From Lentisphaeria bacterium UBA7640 (GTDB taxonomy: Bacteria; Verrucomicrobiota; Lentisphaeria; Victivallales; Victivallaceae), in NCBI GenBank assembly GCA_002483765.1, contig DLIO01000139.1:18100-46235 (forward strand): a stretch of 28,136 nt of DNA. Reading direction: 5' to 3'. Below are positions 9,274 through 16,417 of this stretch, piece after piece. A program made the translations under genes and the position numbers. The notes beneath the pieces were generated by a model, which saw only the letters and a list, made by a program, of their open reading frames with translations, did no database searches and was not told where the DNA came from. The first letter of the stretch is position 1; each line of letters starts with the position of its first letter.

Positions 9274-9319
9274 TCAGCGAAGAGTTGGACAGGCGTTCAT
9301 TCTTCATAACTTCTGTTCT

Positions 9320-9352
9320 TAATTAGCGCGCGCATAATGCGCGCGCGAATTA
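9320..9352. repeat. GC-rich palindromic repeat, copy A
   Basis: The core is a 31-nt near-palindrome (9321-9351) with arms AATTAGCGCGCGCAT and ATGCGCGCGCGAATT around a central A, with one mismatched position in each arm. It lies between the convergent CsgG-family gene and the amidohydrolase gene. It could act as a bidirectional terminator by its stable stem, though there is no strong T-tract. The rest of 9274-9549 shows no gene. Confidence 0.85.
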
Positions 9353-9549
9353 GATAAACAAGTTATATCGTTTTTGTGTGATCAAAGTCTCTTATGGCAT
9401 TTGCCATCTATGCTTATTCGCTTTCATTTTAGATTAAGAATTCCCAACATCAGTCTCTTTGCTCAAAATAGAAACCGCTCGTTTCACTAAACTCGGTCAT
9501 TCCACACATAAGTTTTTGGTGATCACACAGAGAACAATTTTTAGTCATT

Positions 9550-10329
9550 TCAGTCTTGCGCGGTGAGTCGCAGAAAGTTTTTGGAGAATATGGCGGCTTT
9601 GGCATCATCGGAAATGTGTTCCGCAAGTACGCCATAAATTTGCATGGCGATACTGCAGATCGGAAAATCAGTACCAAAAAGTAGCTTGTCCGTGCCACAT
9701 TTTCCCACAACGTGTTTGAGCATTCCCCAACGAAAAAGCCCTGTACCGGAAATATCCCAATGTAAATTTTCCCATTTATTAAGCAACTCGACGCGATGCG
9801 GAATGCCTGCGGTTTCTCCTGGATGCGCCATGATGAGTTTGAGATTGGGGACATTTTGTAGCAGTTTTTCAATGTCTTCATTAGTGGTGCTATGGAGATT
9901 TACTGCCATATTGAGGTCGCGCGCCACTTCTAGTATTGAAAACATTTCTGGAGTTGCATATTCAGTATATCCATTCATATATGGCACCAGTTCTCCAATC
10001 CAATTGAGACCTATTGCTTTATGTAGTCGTTCCAATTCGCGACAGGATGCTTCTGGGAATTTTGGAGATATTGATATTCCAGGAGTATAATAATCTGGCC
10101 ACTCTTGGCTTAATTTTATAGCGGCATTATTAAATTCTGTAAAATCATCCCAAGTCGGCTCGCATATTCGAGTAACGACCGAACCGCAACAGTGATCAAT
10201 TCCGCTGTTATTCAGTTCCGCAAAGAACTCTTCCGTATTTGCAGGATGTCCATATGGATTTTTAACGCACGAGTGGTTTAAGATTACTGGATGGCAATGA
10301 GCATCAATGATGGTAAAACCTTTTATCAT
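9550..10329 (-). CDS. Amidohydrolase family protein (metal-dependent TIM barrel)
   Basis: This is a 259-residue protein of the amidohydrolase-2 type. The metal-site residues are visible: the DAHCHP motif with H11 and H13 after the first strand, H146 in VNLHST, H169 in IMAHPGE, and D221 in LLFGTDFP near the end of the barrel. The family hydrolyses or decarboxylates small carboxylated or cyclic substrates. The substrate cannot be read from the sequence. It is a single gene convergent to the CsgG operon and divergent from nrdD, with no pathway partners in view. The start ATG is preceded on its strand by GAGGATAAATAAAA, a somewhat distant ribosome site. Length is normal for the shorter members of the family. 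Confidence 0.85.
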   Translation of the reverse strand: MIKGFTIIDAHCHPVILNHSCVKNPYGHPANTEEFFAELNNSGIDHCCGSVVTRICEPTWDDFTEFNNAAIKLSQEWPDYYTPGISISPKFPEASCRELERLHKAIGLNWIGELVPYMNGYTEYATPEMFSILEVARDLNMAVNLHSTTNEDIEKLLQNVPNLKLIMAHPGETAGIPHRVELLNKWENLHWDISGTGLFRWGMLKHVVGKCGTDKLLFGTDFPICSIAMQIYGVLAEHISDDAKAAIFSKNFLRLTAQD

Positions 10330-10756
10330 TTTTATTTATCCTCAATTTGAAATTTTATTTGTTGACTCAGAATAATCGTCAGCTGGCGGTAAAATACAAG
10401 TTTTGATTAAATAGCGGCTAGCATTTTTCAGTGTATTTTAATTTATGGTCGAAAAATCACGCCAGACTATTATTTACTATTTTTAACGCGATACTATGAC
10501 TTACTGCTATTATTTTTCATCGTTCTGATAAAACATATTGCTGGGGACAAAATTTTGCAACCGAAATCGTAAAATTCGGCAACGTAATAACTTTTGATAT
10601 CTTAATTTATGATTTAAAGTCTTGCTTCTTTTTTTTATTTTTTATCCCTTTCTTGGTTAAATTTATTTTTCAATTTTCATGCCAACTTTTTTTTCAAAAT
10701 AAATATTTTGGTTAAGTGCTTGGTTATCAGTGGAAAAGTTTTTTTTATTTTTAAAA

Positions 10757-10772
10757 ACACTACATATTGTGG
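10757..10772. promoter_or_regulatory. Probable NrdR box 1
   Basis: ACACTACATATTGTGG matches 14 of 16 positions of the NrdR-box consensus as I recall it (acaCwAtATaTwGtgt). NrdR represses ribonucleotide reductase genes in most bacteria that have it. The site lies about 130 nt before the nrdD start and exactly 31 bp from a second, weaker site, the three-helical-turn spacing typical of tandem NrdR boxes. Confidence 0.7.
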
Positions 10773-10787
10773 TTTGTTAGTTTGAGA

Positions 10788-10803
10788 TTACTATATTTGA
10801 TGG
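10788..10803. promoter_or_regulatory. Probable NrdR box 2 (weaker)
   Basis: TTACTATATTTGATGG matches about 10 of 16 consensus positions and begins 31 bp after the start of the stronger box. Alone it would not be convincing. Its phase relative to box 1 and its position upstream of nrdD make it a plausible second half of a cooperative pair. A promoter -10 (TACTAT or TATATT) may overlap it. Confidence 0.5.
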
Positions 10804-10904
10804 TAGTTTAATAAATGTTGGATGATATTTGGGGTTTAAAAATCCCGAAAACATCAAGTTTTAATTGAGTTTTTAATTGAGAATGTGACTTAGGGGTATC
10901 AAAG

Positions 10905-12869
10905 ATGTCAGTTATCATGCAAGTTAAAAAGAGAGACGGGAGAATTGTTGATTTCGAGCCAGAAAGGATTACACTGGCAATCTCCAAAGCATTAAAAGCT
11001 TCAGGATCTAGTAATGAGAAAGTCGCCAAAACTCTTTGCTTGGACGTTGTCGGTGGCCTTGAAGAGAAAGGTTTCGGGGCTGATAAGATTCCTGACATTG
11101 AAATTATCCAGGATTTAGTTGAACACGCCTTCATCAAACGTGGTTTATCCAAAGCCGCCAAACTGTATATCCTTTATCGTGCTCAACATGAGAAATTGCG
11201 CGAACACAAAACACTGATGATGGACGTACAGGAACTAGTTTCCTCATATCTTGACAAAAATGACTGGCGCGTTAATGAAAATTCCAATTCTGGTTATTCG
11301 TATGCCAGTCTGCTGAACCATGTCAGTGGCGCAGTTATTGCTCGTTATGCGCTTTCGAATATGTACCCAGCGGAAGTCGCCGAGGCTCATAGCGAAGGCG
11401 ATTTTCATCTCCACGATTTATCAAGCGGAATTGTCGGTTATTGTGCAGGCTGGAGTTTGCGGCAACTCTTGACCGATGGTTTTCAAGGGCGTGGTGGGCG
11501 TGCCAGTGCAGGTCCAGCCAAACATTTTGATACAGCCACAGGCCAGATCGTTAATTTTCTATCAACACTTCAGACTGAATGGGCTGGTGCACAGGCTTTC
11601 AGTTCTTTTGACACTTTATTGGCCCCGTTTGTACGCGCCGACAATTTAGATTATCGACAGGTCAAACAGATTGTTCAACAACTGGTTTTCGGTCTGAATA
11701 TTGCTAGTCGCTGGGGACAAACGCCATTTACCAACTTAACCTTTGACTGGACGGTGCCGGATGACTTGAAAGACAATCCAGTGATTATTGGTGGAAAGCC
11801 GATTGACGGCACGCGTTATGGCGACTATCAGCATGAAATGGATGTAATCAACCGGGCATTTCTTGAAGTGATGAGCGATGGCGATCGTGATGGTCGGATT
11901 TTTACTTTTCCAATTCCAACCTACAATATTACCCGAGATTTTGACTGGGAAGCTGATAATGCCAAACTGTTATTCGAAGTCACTGGCAAATATGGTTTGC
12001 CCTATTTTCAGAACTTTATCAATAGCGAGTTGAATCCGAGTGACGTGCGCAGTATGTGTTGCCGTTTGCAAATGGATATCCGCGAGCTTCGCAAGAAAAC
12101 TGGTGGCTTATTTGGCGCTGGTGAACAAACTGGTTCGATTGGCGTGGTAACGATCAATATGCCGCGACTTGGCTATATCTCTAAAGATAAAAAAGAATTT
12201 TTTGCGCGGCTTGACCATTTGATGATTATGGCGATGGAATCACTGGAAACCAAACGCAAAGTAGTACAGCGCTATCTTGAAAATGATCTGTTGCCCTATA
12301 CCAAAACTTATCTTGGTTCAATGGAAAATCATTTTAGTACCATCGGCTTGGTGGGCATGAATGAAGCTTGTTTAAACTTCTTGGGTTGCTCAATTTGCGA
12401 TAAGGAAGGTTCGGATTTTGCAGTTGAAATTCTTGATTTTATGCGTAAAAGGATTGCTGACTTCCAGGAGCAAACTGGGCATATTTATAATCTTGAAGCA
12501 ACGCCGGCAGAAGGTACCAGTTTCCGCTTGGCGCGACTGGATCGTAAGAAATATCCAGATATCATTTGTGCTGGTGACACCAATCCGTATTACACCAACT
12601 CATCGCAGTTGCCGGTTGGCTATACCGATGACTTGTTTGAAGCTCTTGATCTGCAAGAACCATTACAGTGCAAGTATACCGGTGGAACTGTTTTTCATGC
12701 ATTCATTGGCGAACGTATTGAAGATCCAGCCCAGGTAGCGGAGTTAGTAAAAAGGGTTTGTTACAGGTCGAAAATTCCTTACTTTACTTTGACGCCGTCG
12801 TTCAGCATCTGTCCGGTACACGGCTATTTACCAGGCGCACACGAAAAGTGTCCGTTAGAGTGTGATTAA
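10905..12869 (+). CDS. nrdD: Anaerobic ribonucleoside-triphosphate reductase, catalytic body without glycyl-radical tail
   Basis: This is a 654-residue class III ribonucleotide reductase. Residues about 5-95 form an ATP-cone (VKKRDGRIVDFEPERI), the usual allosteric activity domain. The barrel follows, with the thiyl-radical loop cysteine candidates C180 (GYCAGWSL) and C385/C386 (VRSMCCRLQMD). The protein ends in a zinc-ribbon-like segment (C636, H639, C649, C653) and stops right after ECD. The family's final segment with the glycyl-radical motif RVCGY is missing here and lies in a separate small ORF at 13037. NrdD reduces NTPs to dNTPs anaerobically after NrdG installs the radical. The first ATG is chosen because AGGGG lies 8 nt upstream. 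An ATG four codons later is an alternative. Confidence 0.93.
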   Translation: MSVIMQVKKRDGRIVDFEPERITLAISKALKASGSSNEKVAKTLCLDVVGGLEEKGFGADKIPDIEIIQDLVEHAFIKRGLSKAAKLYILYRAQHEKLREHKTLMMDVQELVSSYLDKNDWRVNENSNSGYSYASLLNHVSGAVIARYALSNMYPAEVAEAHSEGDFHLHDLSSGIVGYCAGWSLRQLLTDGFQGRGGRASAGPAKHFDTATGQIVNFLSTLQTEWAGAQAFSSFDTLLAPFVRADNLDYRQVKQIVQQLVFGLNIASRWGQTPFTNLTFDWTVPDDLKDNPVIIGGKPIDGTRYGDYQHEMDVINRAFLEVMSDGDRDGRIFTFPIPTYNITRDFDWEADNAKLLFEVTGKYGLPYFQNFINSELNPSDVRSMCCRLQMDIRELRKKTGGLFGAGEQTGSIGVVTINMPRLGYISKDKKEFFARLDHLMIMAMESLETKRKVVQRYLENDLLPYTKTYLGSMENHFSTIGLVGMNEACLNFLGCSICDKEGSDFAVEILDFMRKRIADFQEQTGHIYNLEATPAEGTSFRLARLDRKKYPDIICAGDTNPYYTNSSQLPVGYTDDLFEALDLQEPLQCKYTGGTVFHAFIGERIEDPAQVAELVKRVCYRSKIPYFTLTPSFSICPVHGYLPGAHEKCPLECD

Positions 12870-12973
12870 ATAATTAAATTTTAGCGGAGTAATTCAAAAA
12901 TACTGCAGTTGTTTTTGTATAACTCCAAGACGTTGTCAGCGCGGTCTCATCTGCTGCGTGTGGCAAGAGCAGG

Positions 12974-13005
12974 TTTCGCAACACAATACTGATTGTGAAG
13001 CGAAA
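12974..13005. promoter_or_regulatory. Imperfect hairpin in the gap between the two nrdD parts
   Basis: TTTCGC (12974-12979) pairs with GCGAAA (13000-13005), and CACAAT (12982-12987) pairs with ATTGTG (12992-12997). An AA/AA internal loop separates the two stems and ACTG is the tetraloop. The structure ends 31 nt before the small ORF's ATG. It could tune translation of the glycyl-radical part or be a remnant of the sequence that split the gene. It resembles a NrdR box at its left half but has one base too many for that consensus. Confidence 0.45.
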
Positions 13006-13036
13006 AATCAAAACCGTAACAGGGGAGAAAGAGAAG

Positions 13037-13180
13037 ATGGCAAAGTGTGACGAGAAGACTGAGGTGTACAGCAGAGTTTGTGGATATTTTAGGCCAGTGA
13101 CCAACTGGAACAAAGGAAAACGCGAGGAATTCAAGGACCGGAAGACCTATGAAGCATCTTGCGATTGCGCCAAAAAATAA
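13037..13180 (+). CDS. Standalone glycyl-radical tail of anaerobic ribonucleotide reductase
   Basis: This is a 47-residue ORF reading TEVYSRVCGYFRPV, then NWNKGKREEFKDRKTYE, then a Cys-containing tail (SCDCAKK). This is the C-terminal domain of class III NrdD, with the radical glycine expected at G16 in RVCGY. The preceding ORF lacks exactly this part. ATG 13037 is preceded by AGGGGAGAAAGAGAAG, a purine-rich ribosome site. An upstream in-frame ATG at 12995 would add 14 basic residues and looks less likely. K3-C4-D5-E6 repeats the last residues (E-C-D) of the body ORF, so both parts carry the fourth zinc-ribbon cysteine. It probably docks on the NrdD body and is radicalised by NrdG, like stand-alone glycyl-radical subunits in other systems. 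That it works in trans is inference. Confidence 0.85.
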   Translation: MAKCDEKTEVYSRVCGYFRPVTNWNKGKREEFKDRKTYEASCDCAKK

Positions 13181-13188
13181 TGCTGTCA

Positions 13189-13230
13189 AAAGACCGTCCA
13201 GCTCCGAGTAGTGGGCGGTCTTTTTATTTT
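13189..13230 (+). terminator. Rho-independent terminator after nrdD
   Basis: An 11-bp stem AAAGACCGTCC / GGGCGGTCTTT (one T-G wobble) with a 13-nt loop is followed by TTATTTT. It closes the transcript of the two nrdD parts and separates it from nrdG, which must be reached by read-through or by its own promoter in the following 70 nt. Confidence 0.85.
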
Positions 13231-13300
13231 TCAACTATGATTTTTTAAATTAGCAATTATCATACAAAAAATGTAATCCTGCTAAAGTTAGGTTAATAAA

Positions 13301-14065
13301 ATGTTGATTCAAGGCTTTCAGCCGTTTTCATTAATCGATTATCCGGGTAAAATGTCTTGTATAGTTTTTACCGGGAATTGTAATTTCCGCTGTCCTTACT
13401 GCCACAATCCTAGTTTGGTATTTGATCCAGATAGTCAGCCGGGGTTGCCGCTAGAGCAATTTTGGGAATTTTTAGAACGCCGCCAAGGGCGTCTCGACGG
13501 GGTGGTGATTTCTGGTGGCGAACCGACTTTGCATCATGAATTAACCGAATTTATTGCCAAGATAAAAGGGCTGGGATTTGAGGTTAAACTGGACACGAAT
13601 GGCACAAACCCGGCAGCGCTGAAAAATATTTATGAATTATGTGGCCTTGATTATTTGGCTATTGATTATAAAGCACCAATAACAAAATATCCCTCCGCAG
13701 TATTTACAACTCCAGAGATTGCTGCAAAGGTTCAAGAGTCAATTCGTTACGCGGTAAAACACGGCATCCCGATGGAAATCCGCACCACTATTCACCGTTC
13801 ACTGCTGACTCCGGAAGATATTATGCAGATGCGCCTAGAATTGGATCAGTTAGGAGTGGATTTGTGGTATCTTCAGCAATTTAACACGACCGTCGTTGAT
13901 TTAATTGATGAAACGCTAGCGCAACAACCTACTTATAGCGATCAGGAATTAGTGTTGATGGCCGAACGTGCCGGTGGCAATAATTTCGCTCGTGGCCTCA
14001 AAGGTTCTTTGTTGAAGCATCGCAACGCCGTCCGCGGCGAGTCACAAGACCAAACCCAGTCGTGA
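13301..14065 (+). CDS. nrdG: Anaerobic ribonucleotide reductase activating protein (radical SAM)
   Basis: This is a 254-residue radical SAM enzyme. The cluster motif CxxxCxxC is C27, C31 and C34 in TGNCNFRCPYCHNPSL, and GGEPT follows at the usual distance. The N-terminus with PFSLIDYPGKMSCIVFTGNC is typical of the longer NrdG type found beside ATP-cone NrdD proteins. It uses SAM and an electron donor to make the glycyl radical, here presumably on the separate 47-residue protein. A terminator lies between it and nrdD. The ribosome site is weak (TTAGG about 8 nt upstream). The ATG at 13301 is the natural start because the conserved N-terminus begins there. Confidence in function is high. Confidence 0.92.
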   Translation: MLIQGFQPFSLIDYPGKMSCIVFTGNCNFRCPYCHNPSLVFDPDSQPGLPLEQFWEFLERRQGRLDGVVISGGEPTLHHELTEFIAKIKGLGFEVKLDTNGTNPAALKNIYELCGLDYLAIDYKAPITKYPSAVFTTPEIAAKVQESIRYAVKHGIPMEIRTTIHRSLLTPEDIMQMRLELDQLGVDLWYLQQFNTTVVDLIDETLAQQPTYSDQELVLMAERAGGNNFARGLKGSLLKHRNAVRGESQDQTQS

Positions 14066-14117
14066 CGTTTTTTTGTTTTAGTCCACGCCACGGTCATTCG
14101 ATATGGCGTAAAGGAGA

Positions 14118-14221
14118 GAGTTGGAGAGTTGGAGAGTTAACACAAAGGCACGGAGACTCAGAGAAAATAATTATATAAGTGTCATCTTTAATTCGCGCGC
14201 GCATAATGCGCGCGCGAATTA
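14118..14221. repeat. Composite intergenic repeat, with palindrome copy B at 14189-14221
   Basis: This 104-nt segment starts with GAGTTGGAGAGTTGGAGAGT, continues through CACAAAGGCACGGAGACTCA and ATAAGTGTCATCTTT, and ends in the perfect 31-nt palindrome (14190-14220; arms AATTCGCGCGCGCAT and complement around A). The same segment occurs in inverted orientation at 28033-28136 with only scattered differences. It is followed at 14242-14274 by CGTGAACATTCGCGTCATTC, a relative of the CCACGAATGACACGAATGG repeat near 27810. The interval 14066-14375 holds no gene. Confidence 0.85.
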
Positions 14222-14375
14222 CAAATACCAATTAGACCTTCCCTTATTCGTGAACATTCGCGTCATTCGTGGATAAAAAATTCTTTCTCCAGCTTCCTCT
14301 GTATCCTTTGTGCCCCTGTGTTAAACTTTCCCCTGTTCCTTTTCCGTATTCTACCTGCTAGATTCTTCAACCGCT

Positions 14376-14531
14376 TTATTTGACGCCCAGCGTCAGTGTT
14401 AAAGTCATTGCGATCCCGATAATTAGGAAAACTACTCCGGTGATGCGCTGAGCCCATACTTCAAAACTCGCAAGTTTGTTGTAAGCTTTGGCGATTTTAT
14501 TGGCACTGAAAGCCAATAAAAAAGCGAAGAA
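14376..14531 (-). pseudogene. Fossil 3' end of an ArsG/CcdA-like permease gene
   Basis: Translated on the minus strand, 14531 to 14376 reads FFAFLLAFSANKIAKAYNKL and on to LTLTLGVK. It matches the last ~50 residues of the intact ArsG-like permease at 17889-18581, including the length and the stop position. Upstream of 14531 the reading frame continues only into unrelated sequence (about 16 residues back to an ATG at 14579), so no membrane N-terminus or SPCP motif remains. The codons are more AT-rich than in the intact copy, suggesting this is the host's older allele and the intact gene came in later. It is not expected to be functional. Confidence 0.75.
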
Positions 14532-14583
14532 ATGAACGGCTTGCGTGTTCGCAGTTCGAGGTGGCTGAAATCGATACAACCTA

Positions 14584-14684
14584 TGACTTTACGAAACGGG
14601 TGCGCCGAACGAGAGCCTCGCGAAAAAAACGGAGAATCGTAAACCGCCTATTTCAAGCTCACGCGGCATAACATCGTAAAGTCA
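14584..14684. repeat. 101-bp segment bounded by 11-bp inverted repeats
   Basis: TGACTTTACGA at 14584-14594 is repeated exactly in inverse as TCGTAAAGTCA at 14674-14684. The segment lies just upstream of the arsG fossil, at the far edge of the arsenic operon. It could be a small non-autonomous mobile element or a rearrangement scar. I see no clear target duplication outside the repeats. Confidence 0.4.
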
Positions 14685-14733
14685 CGAAGCATCGTTTATT
14701 TTGCAACAACGCGAATAACCTTCTCCACGATTT

Positions 14734-15231
14734 TTAGCAATCGCAAGGTTTTCCGTCTTGGCAGCCGCAATCGCAATTGGGATCGTCGCATAACAACTCA
14801 ATCGCGTATCCGCAACATGCATTAACACATATGCCGCAATAAATGCATTTGTCGTAATCAATGATAATTCTGCCCCATGGGTTTCCAACGCCCTCAATCG
14901 TATCGCCGGCTTTATTGGAGGCTAAATTGGCGGTACTTGAACAGCCCGGATTTTTTTTCGTCAGATTTATGGTTGCGTTAATGCCTCTCGCCGCCATAGG
15001 GCATCTGTCGACACGGTCTGTCAGTTGCTTGTCCAGAATGGGTTCGTCGACCTCGATGTAGCTGATCGCTTCGACGGGACATGCCTTGATTGCGGTGCAG
15101 ACATGCTTGTCGGTAAAACATTTTTTGACGTTTACCACCGGCCTTTTTGGGGCATTTGCATTGTTGCAAATTCTTACAGAGTCCACTCCTTGCGGCGTTT
15201 CGCGGCAGTTGCAATTTTCATTCTTTTCCAT
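14734..15231 (-). CDS. Cysteine-rich dicluster ferredoxin-like protein
   Basis: This is a 165-residue protein with 19 cysteines. A first Fe-S site uses C38, C45, C51 (KACPVEAIS) and probably C77 (RCPMAARG). A second is a textbook 4Fe-4S motif C129-x2-C132-x2-C135-x3-C139 (DKCIYCGICVNAC). The N-terminus carries CNC, and the C-terminus ends in a dense cluster, CDDPNCDCGCQDGKPCDC, beyond what the clusters need. It is the last gene of the arsenic operon. A role as electron donor for the arsenical or nitro-group reduction steps, or for thiol-based As(III) binding, is inference from position and cysteine content. The start has only a weak AAGGAT ribosome site about 12 nt upstream. Confidence 0.75.
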   Translation of the reverse strand: MEKNENCNCRETPQGVDSVRICNNANAPKRPVVNVKKCFTDKHVCTAIKACPVEAISYIEVDEPILDKQLTDRVDRCPMAARGINATINLTKKNPGCSSTANLASNKAGDTIEGVGNPWGRIIIDYDKCIYCGICVNACCGYAIELLCDDPNCDCGCQDGKPCDC

Positions 15232-15371
15232 TTTTCAAGCCATCCTTTTGTTTGTTGCTTTAATCTTCAATGACCGCGTCAAGCGTCGGAAGTTTCGCAT
15301 CCTCCATCCGTTTCGGGCTGGACTTGTATTCGTCCGAAGCTTGAAGCTGTAACGGAATATTGGGTTATGGG

Positions 15372-15632
15372 TCAGCTTTTGCAATCGCAGCCTGCCGAGC
15401 AGCAGCATTCGCCGTCCGGCTGAGTGGCACCTGCCAGTGACGCGGAGAATTTATCCATGGCTGCTGTTGCGCCTTGAGTTACCATTTTGCCTACTTTAAT
15501 CGCTTCGGCTATTTCAGCCTCGGTGGCGCCTGATTTGGCCGCTTTCTCTGCATGATAGGTCAAGCAGGGCTGGCAATGGGCCGCCACGGATGCTCCGATG
15601 GCAATCAGTTCGATCATTTTTTCATCCATCAT
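15372..15632 (-). CDS. Carboxymuconolactone decarboxylase (AhpD-like) family protein with Cys tail
   Basis: This 86-residue protein has the short CMD-family core: MIELIAIGASVAAHCQPCLT with the redox pair C20/C23 and H27, followed by EAEIAEAIKVGKMVTQGA. Members with CxxC are AhpD-like thiol reductants, and small ones often sit in arsenic or alkylhydroperoxidase loci. After the core comes a tail of about 12 residues with five cysteines (CCC at 76-78, CDC at 82-84), which the family does not normally have and which parallels tails on other proteins of this operon. The start is supported by AAGGAG a few nucleotides upstream. The precise substrate is unknown. Confidence 0.82.
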   Translation of the reverse strand: MMDEKMIELIAIGASVAAHCQPCLTYHAEKAAKSGATEAEIAEAIKVGKMVTQGATAAMDKFSASLAGATQPDGECCCSAGCDCKS

Positions 15633-15651
15633 GTTTCTCCTTTTGTGTAGA

Positions 15652-16404
15652 TTATTGACAGCCGCCTGAACCGCAGCCGCCGAATCCGCGGGACGGAAGC
15701 GCCAGCAGGTATTCGACCTTGCGGTTTTTCTCGGTTTCCGTGAGTTTTTGGGTCAGGAGTTGCTGAAGTTTCTGGTTTTCAAGGTAACTCCGGAGTTGTG
15801 GAGTCATTTCGGTCAACTCCGGTACTTTGCCTTCCGCGGATTGAAATTGGGCTTTGTTATCGTCATAGAATTTTTTGATTTCCTGATCGGTGATCTGAAT
15901 ACCGGATTTGAGTTTCTGATCAATCCATGATTTGATCATCAGGCTATCCAGAACCATTTGATTTGCGGCAAGCTCTTTCGCATATTCATCGAGAGTCTTT
16001 TTCCGCGCTTCAAGTTCAGTTTTCAGGGCTTCGGACTGGACATCGGGTAATGATGACCACTCTTTCTTCAGCAGTTCAACGGCGGTGCCTGGATCAATAT
16101 TGACGCCATCGGCTTTCGCCAGATCGATCAGCAGTATCCTCTGGATATGCTGGCGAAGAAATTGCGGAGCCAGCGATACGATTTGCGATTGAGTAACCTG
16201 AGCCGGAACCTGGTTATCCGGAAATTGTGCGGCAAATGCTTTCGCCAATTCATCACGGGTCATGGTTTTACCATCGATTCTGGCGACATCGGAAGCCACC
16301 AGGGACCAGAGATCGGTTTCCGTCTTTACCGGGGTATTTTGGGCAAAGAGATTGTTTGAGGAAGCCACTAAGGCCATGACAATAATTGAAGTCAGTTTTT
16401 TCAT
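15652..16404 (-). CDS. SurA-N-like periplasmic protein with C-terminal Cys pair
   Basis: This is a 250-residue protein. A signal peptide (about 1-21, ending NNLFA before QNTP) precedes an all-helical domain like the N-terminal chaperone part of SurA/PpiD proteins: IDGKTMTRDELAKAF, LAKADGVNIDPGTA and ITDQEIKKFYDDNKAQF. The parvulin PPIase catalytic domain is missing. The C-terminus is FGGCGSGGCQ, with C244 and C249. The start is set at ATG 16404, with GAAGGAAATGAA just upstream. The frame stays open to 16452, but that extension overlaps the ACR3 end and lacks a signal peptide. It lies 13 nt after acr3. It could help fold or protect envelope parts of the arsenic system, or bind As(III). Both are inference. 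Confidence 0.78.
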   Translation of the reverse strand: MKKLTSIIVMALVASSNNLFAQNTPVKTETDLWSLVASDVARIDGKTMTRDELAKAFAAQFPDNQVPAQVTQSQIVSLAPQFLRQHIQRILLIDLAKADGVNIDPGTAVELLKKEWSSLPDVQSEALKTELEARKKTLDEYAKELAANQMVLDSLMIKSWIDQKLKSGIQITDQEIKKFYDDNKAQFQSAEGKVPELTEMTPQLRSYLENQKLQQLLTQKLTETEKNRKVEYLLALPSRGFGGCGSGGCQ

Positions 16405-16417
16405 TTCATTTCCTTCG

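Larger units (their letters stand above)
10330..10904. other. Gene-free AT-rich divergent intergenic region
   Basis: These 575 nt between the divergent amidohydrolase and nrdD genes contain many A/T runs and no convincing ORF. The part next to nrdD holds the probable NrdR boxes listed separately. The phrase TTTTAATTGAG occurs twice in succession near 10857-10881. Nothing RNA-like is recognised. Confidence 0.6.

Noticed and set aside
12861..12869. Stop codon recoding or simple frameshift joining the two nrdD parts
   Set aside because: The stop is TAA, so selenocysteine insertion is excluded, and the 167 nt between the ORFs contains further stops. A simple -1/+1 shift cannot join them. Two separate translation starts fit better.
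12870..13036. Group I/II intron or intein between nrdD parts
   Set aside because: At about 185 nt the gap is too short for a typical self-splicing intron and has no long open frame for an intein. I see no intron core motifs. RNA-level removal is kept only as a testable alternative.
14066..14110. Intrinsic terminator after nrdG
   Set aside because: ACGCCA...TGGCGT can pair, but the T-tract precedes rather than follows the stem on the plus strand, so it does not qualify.
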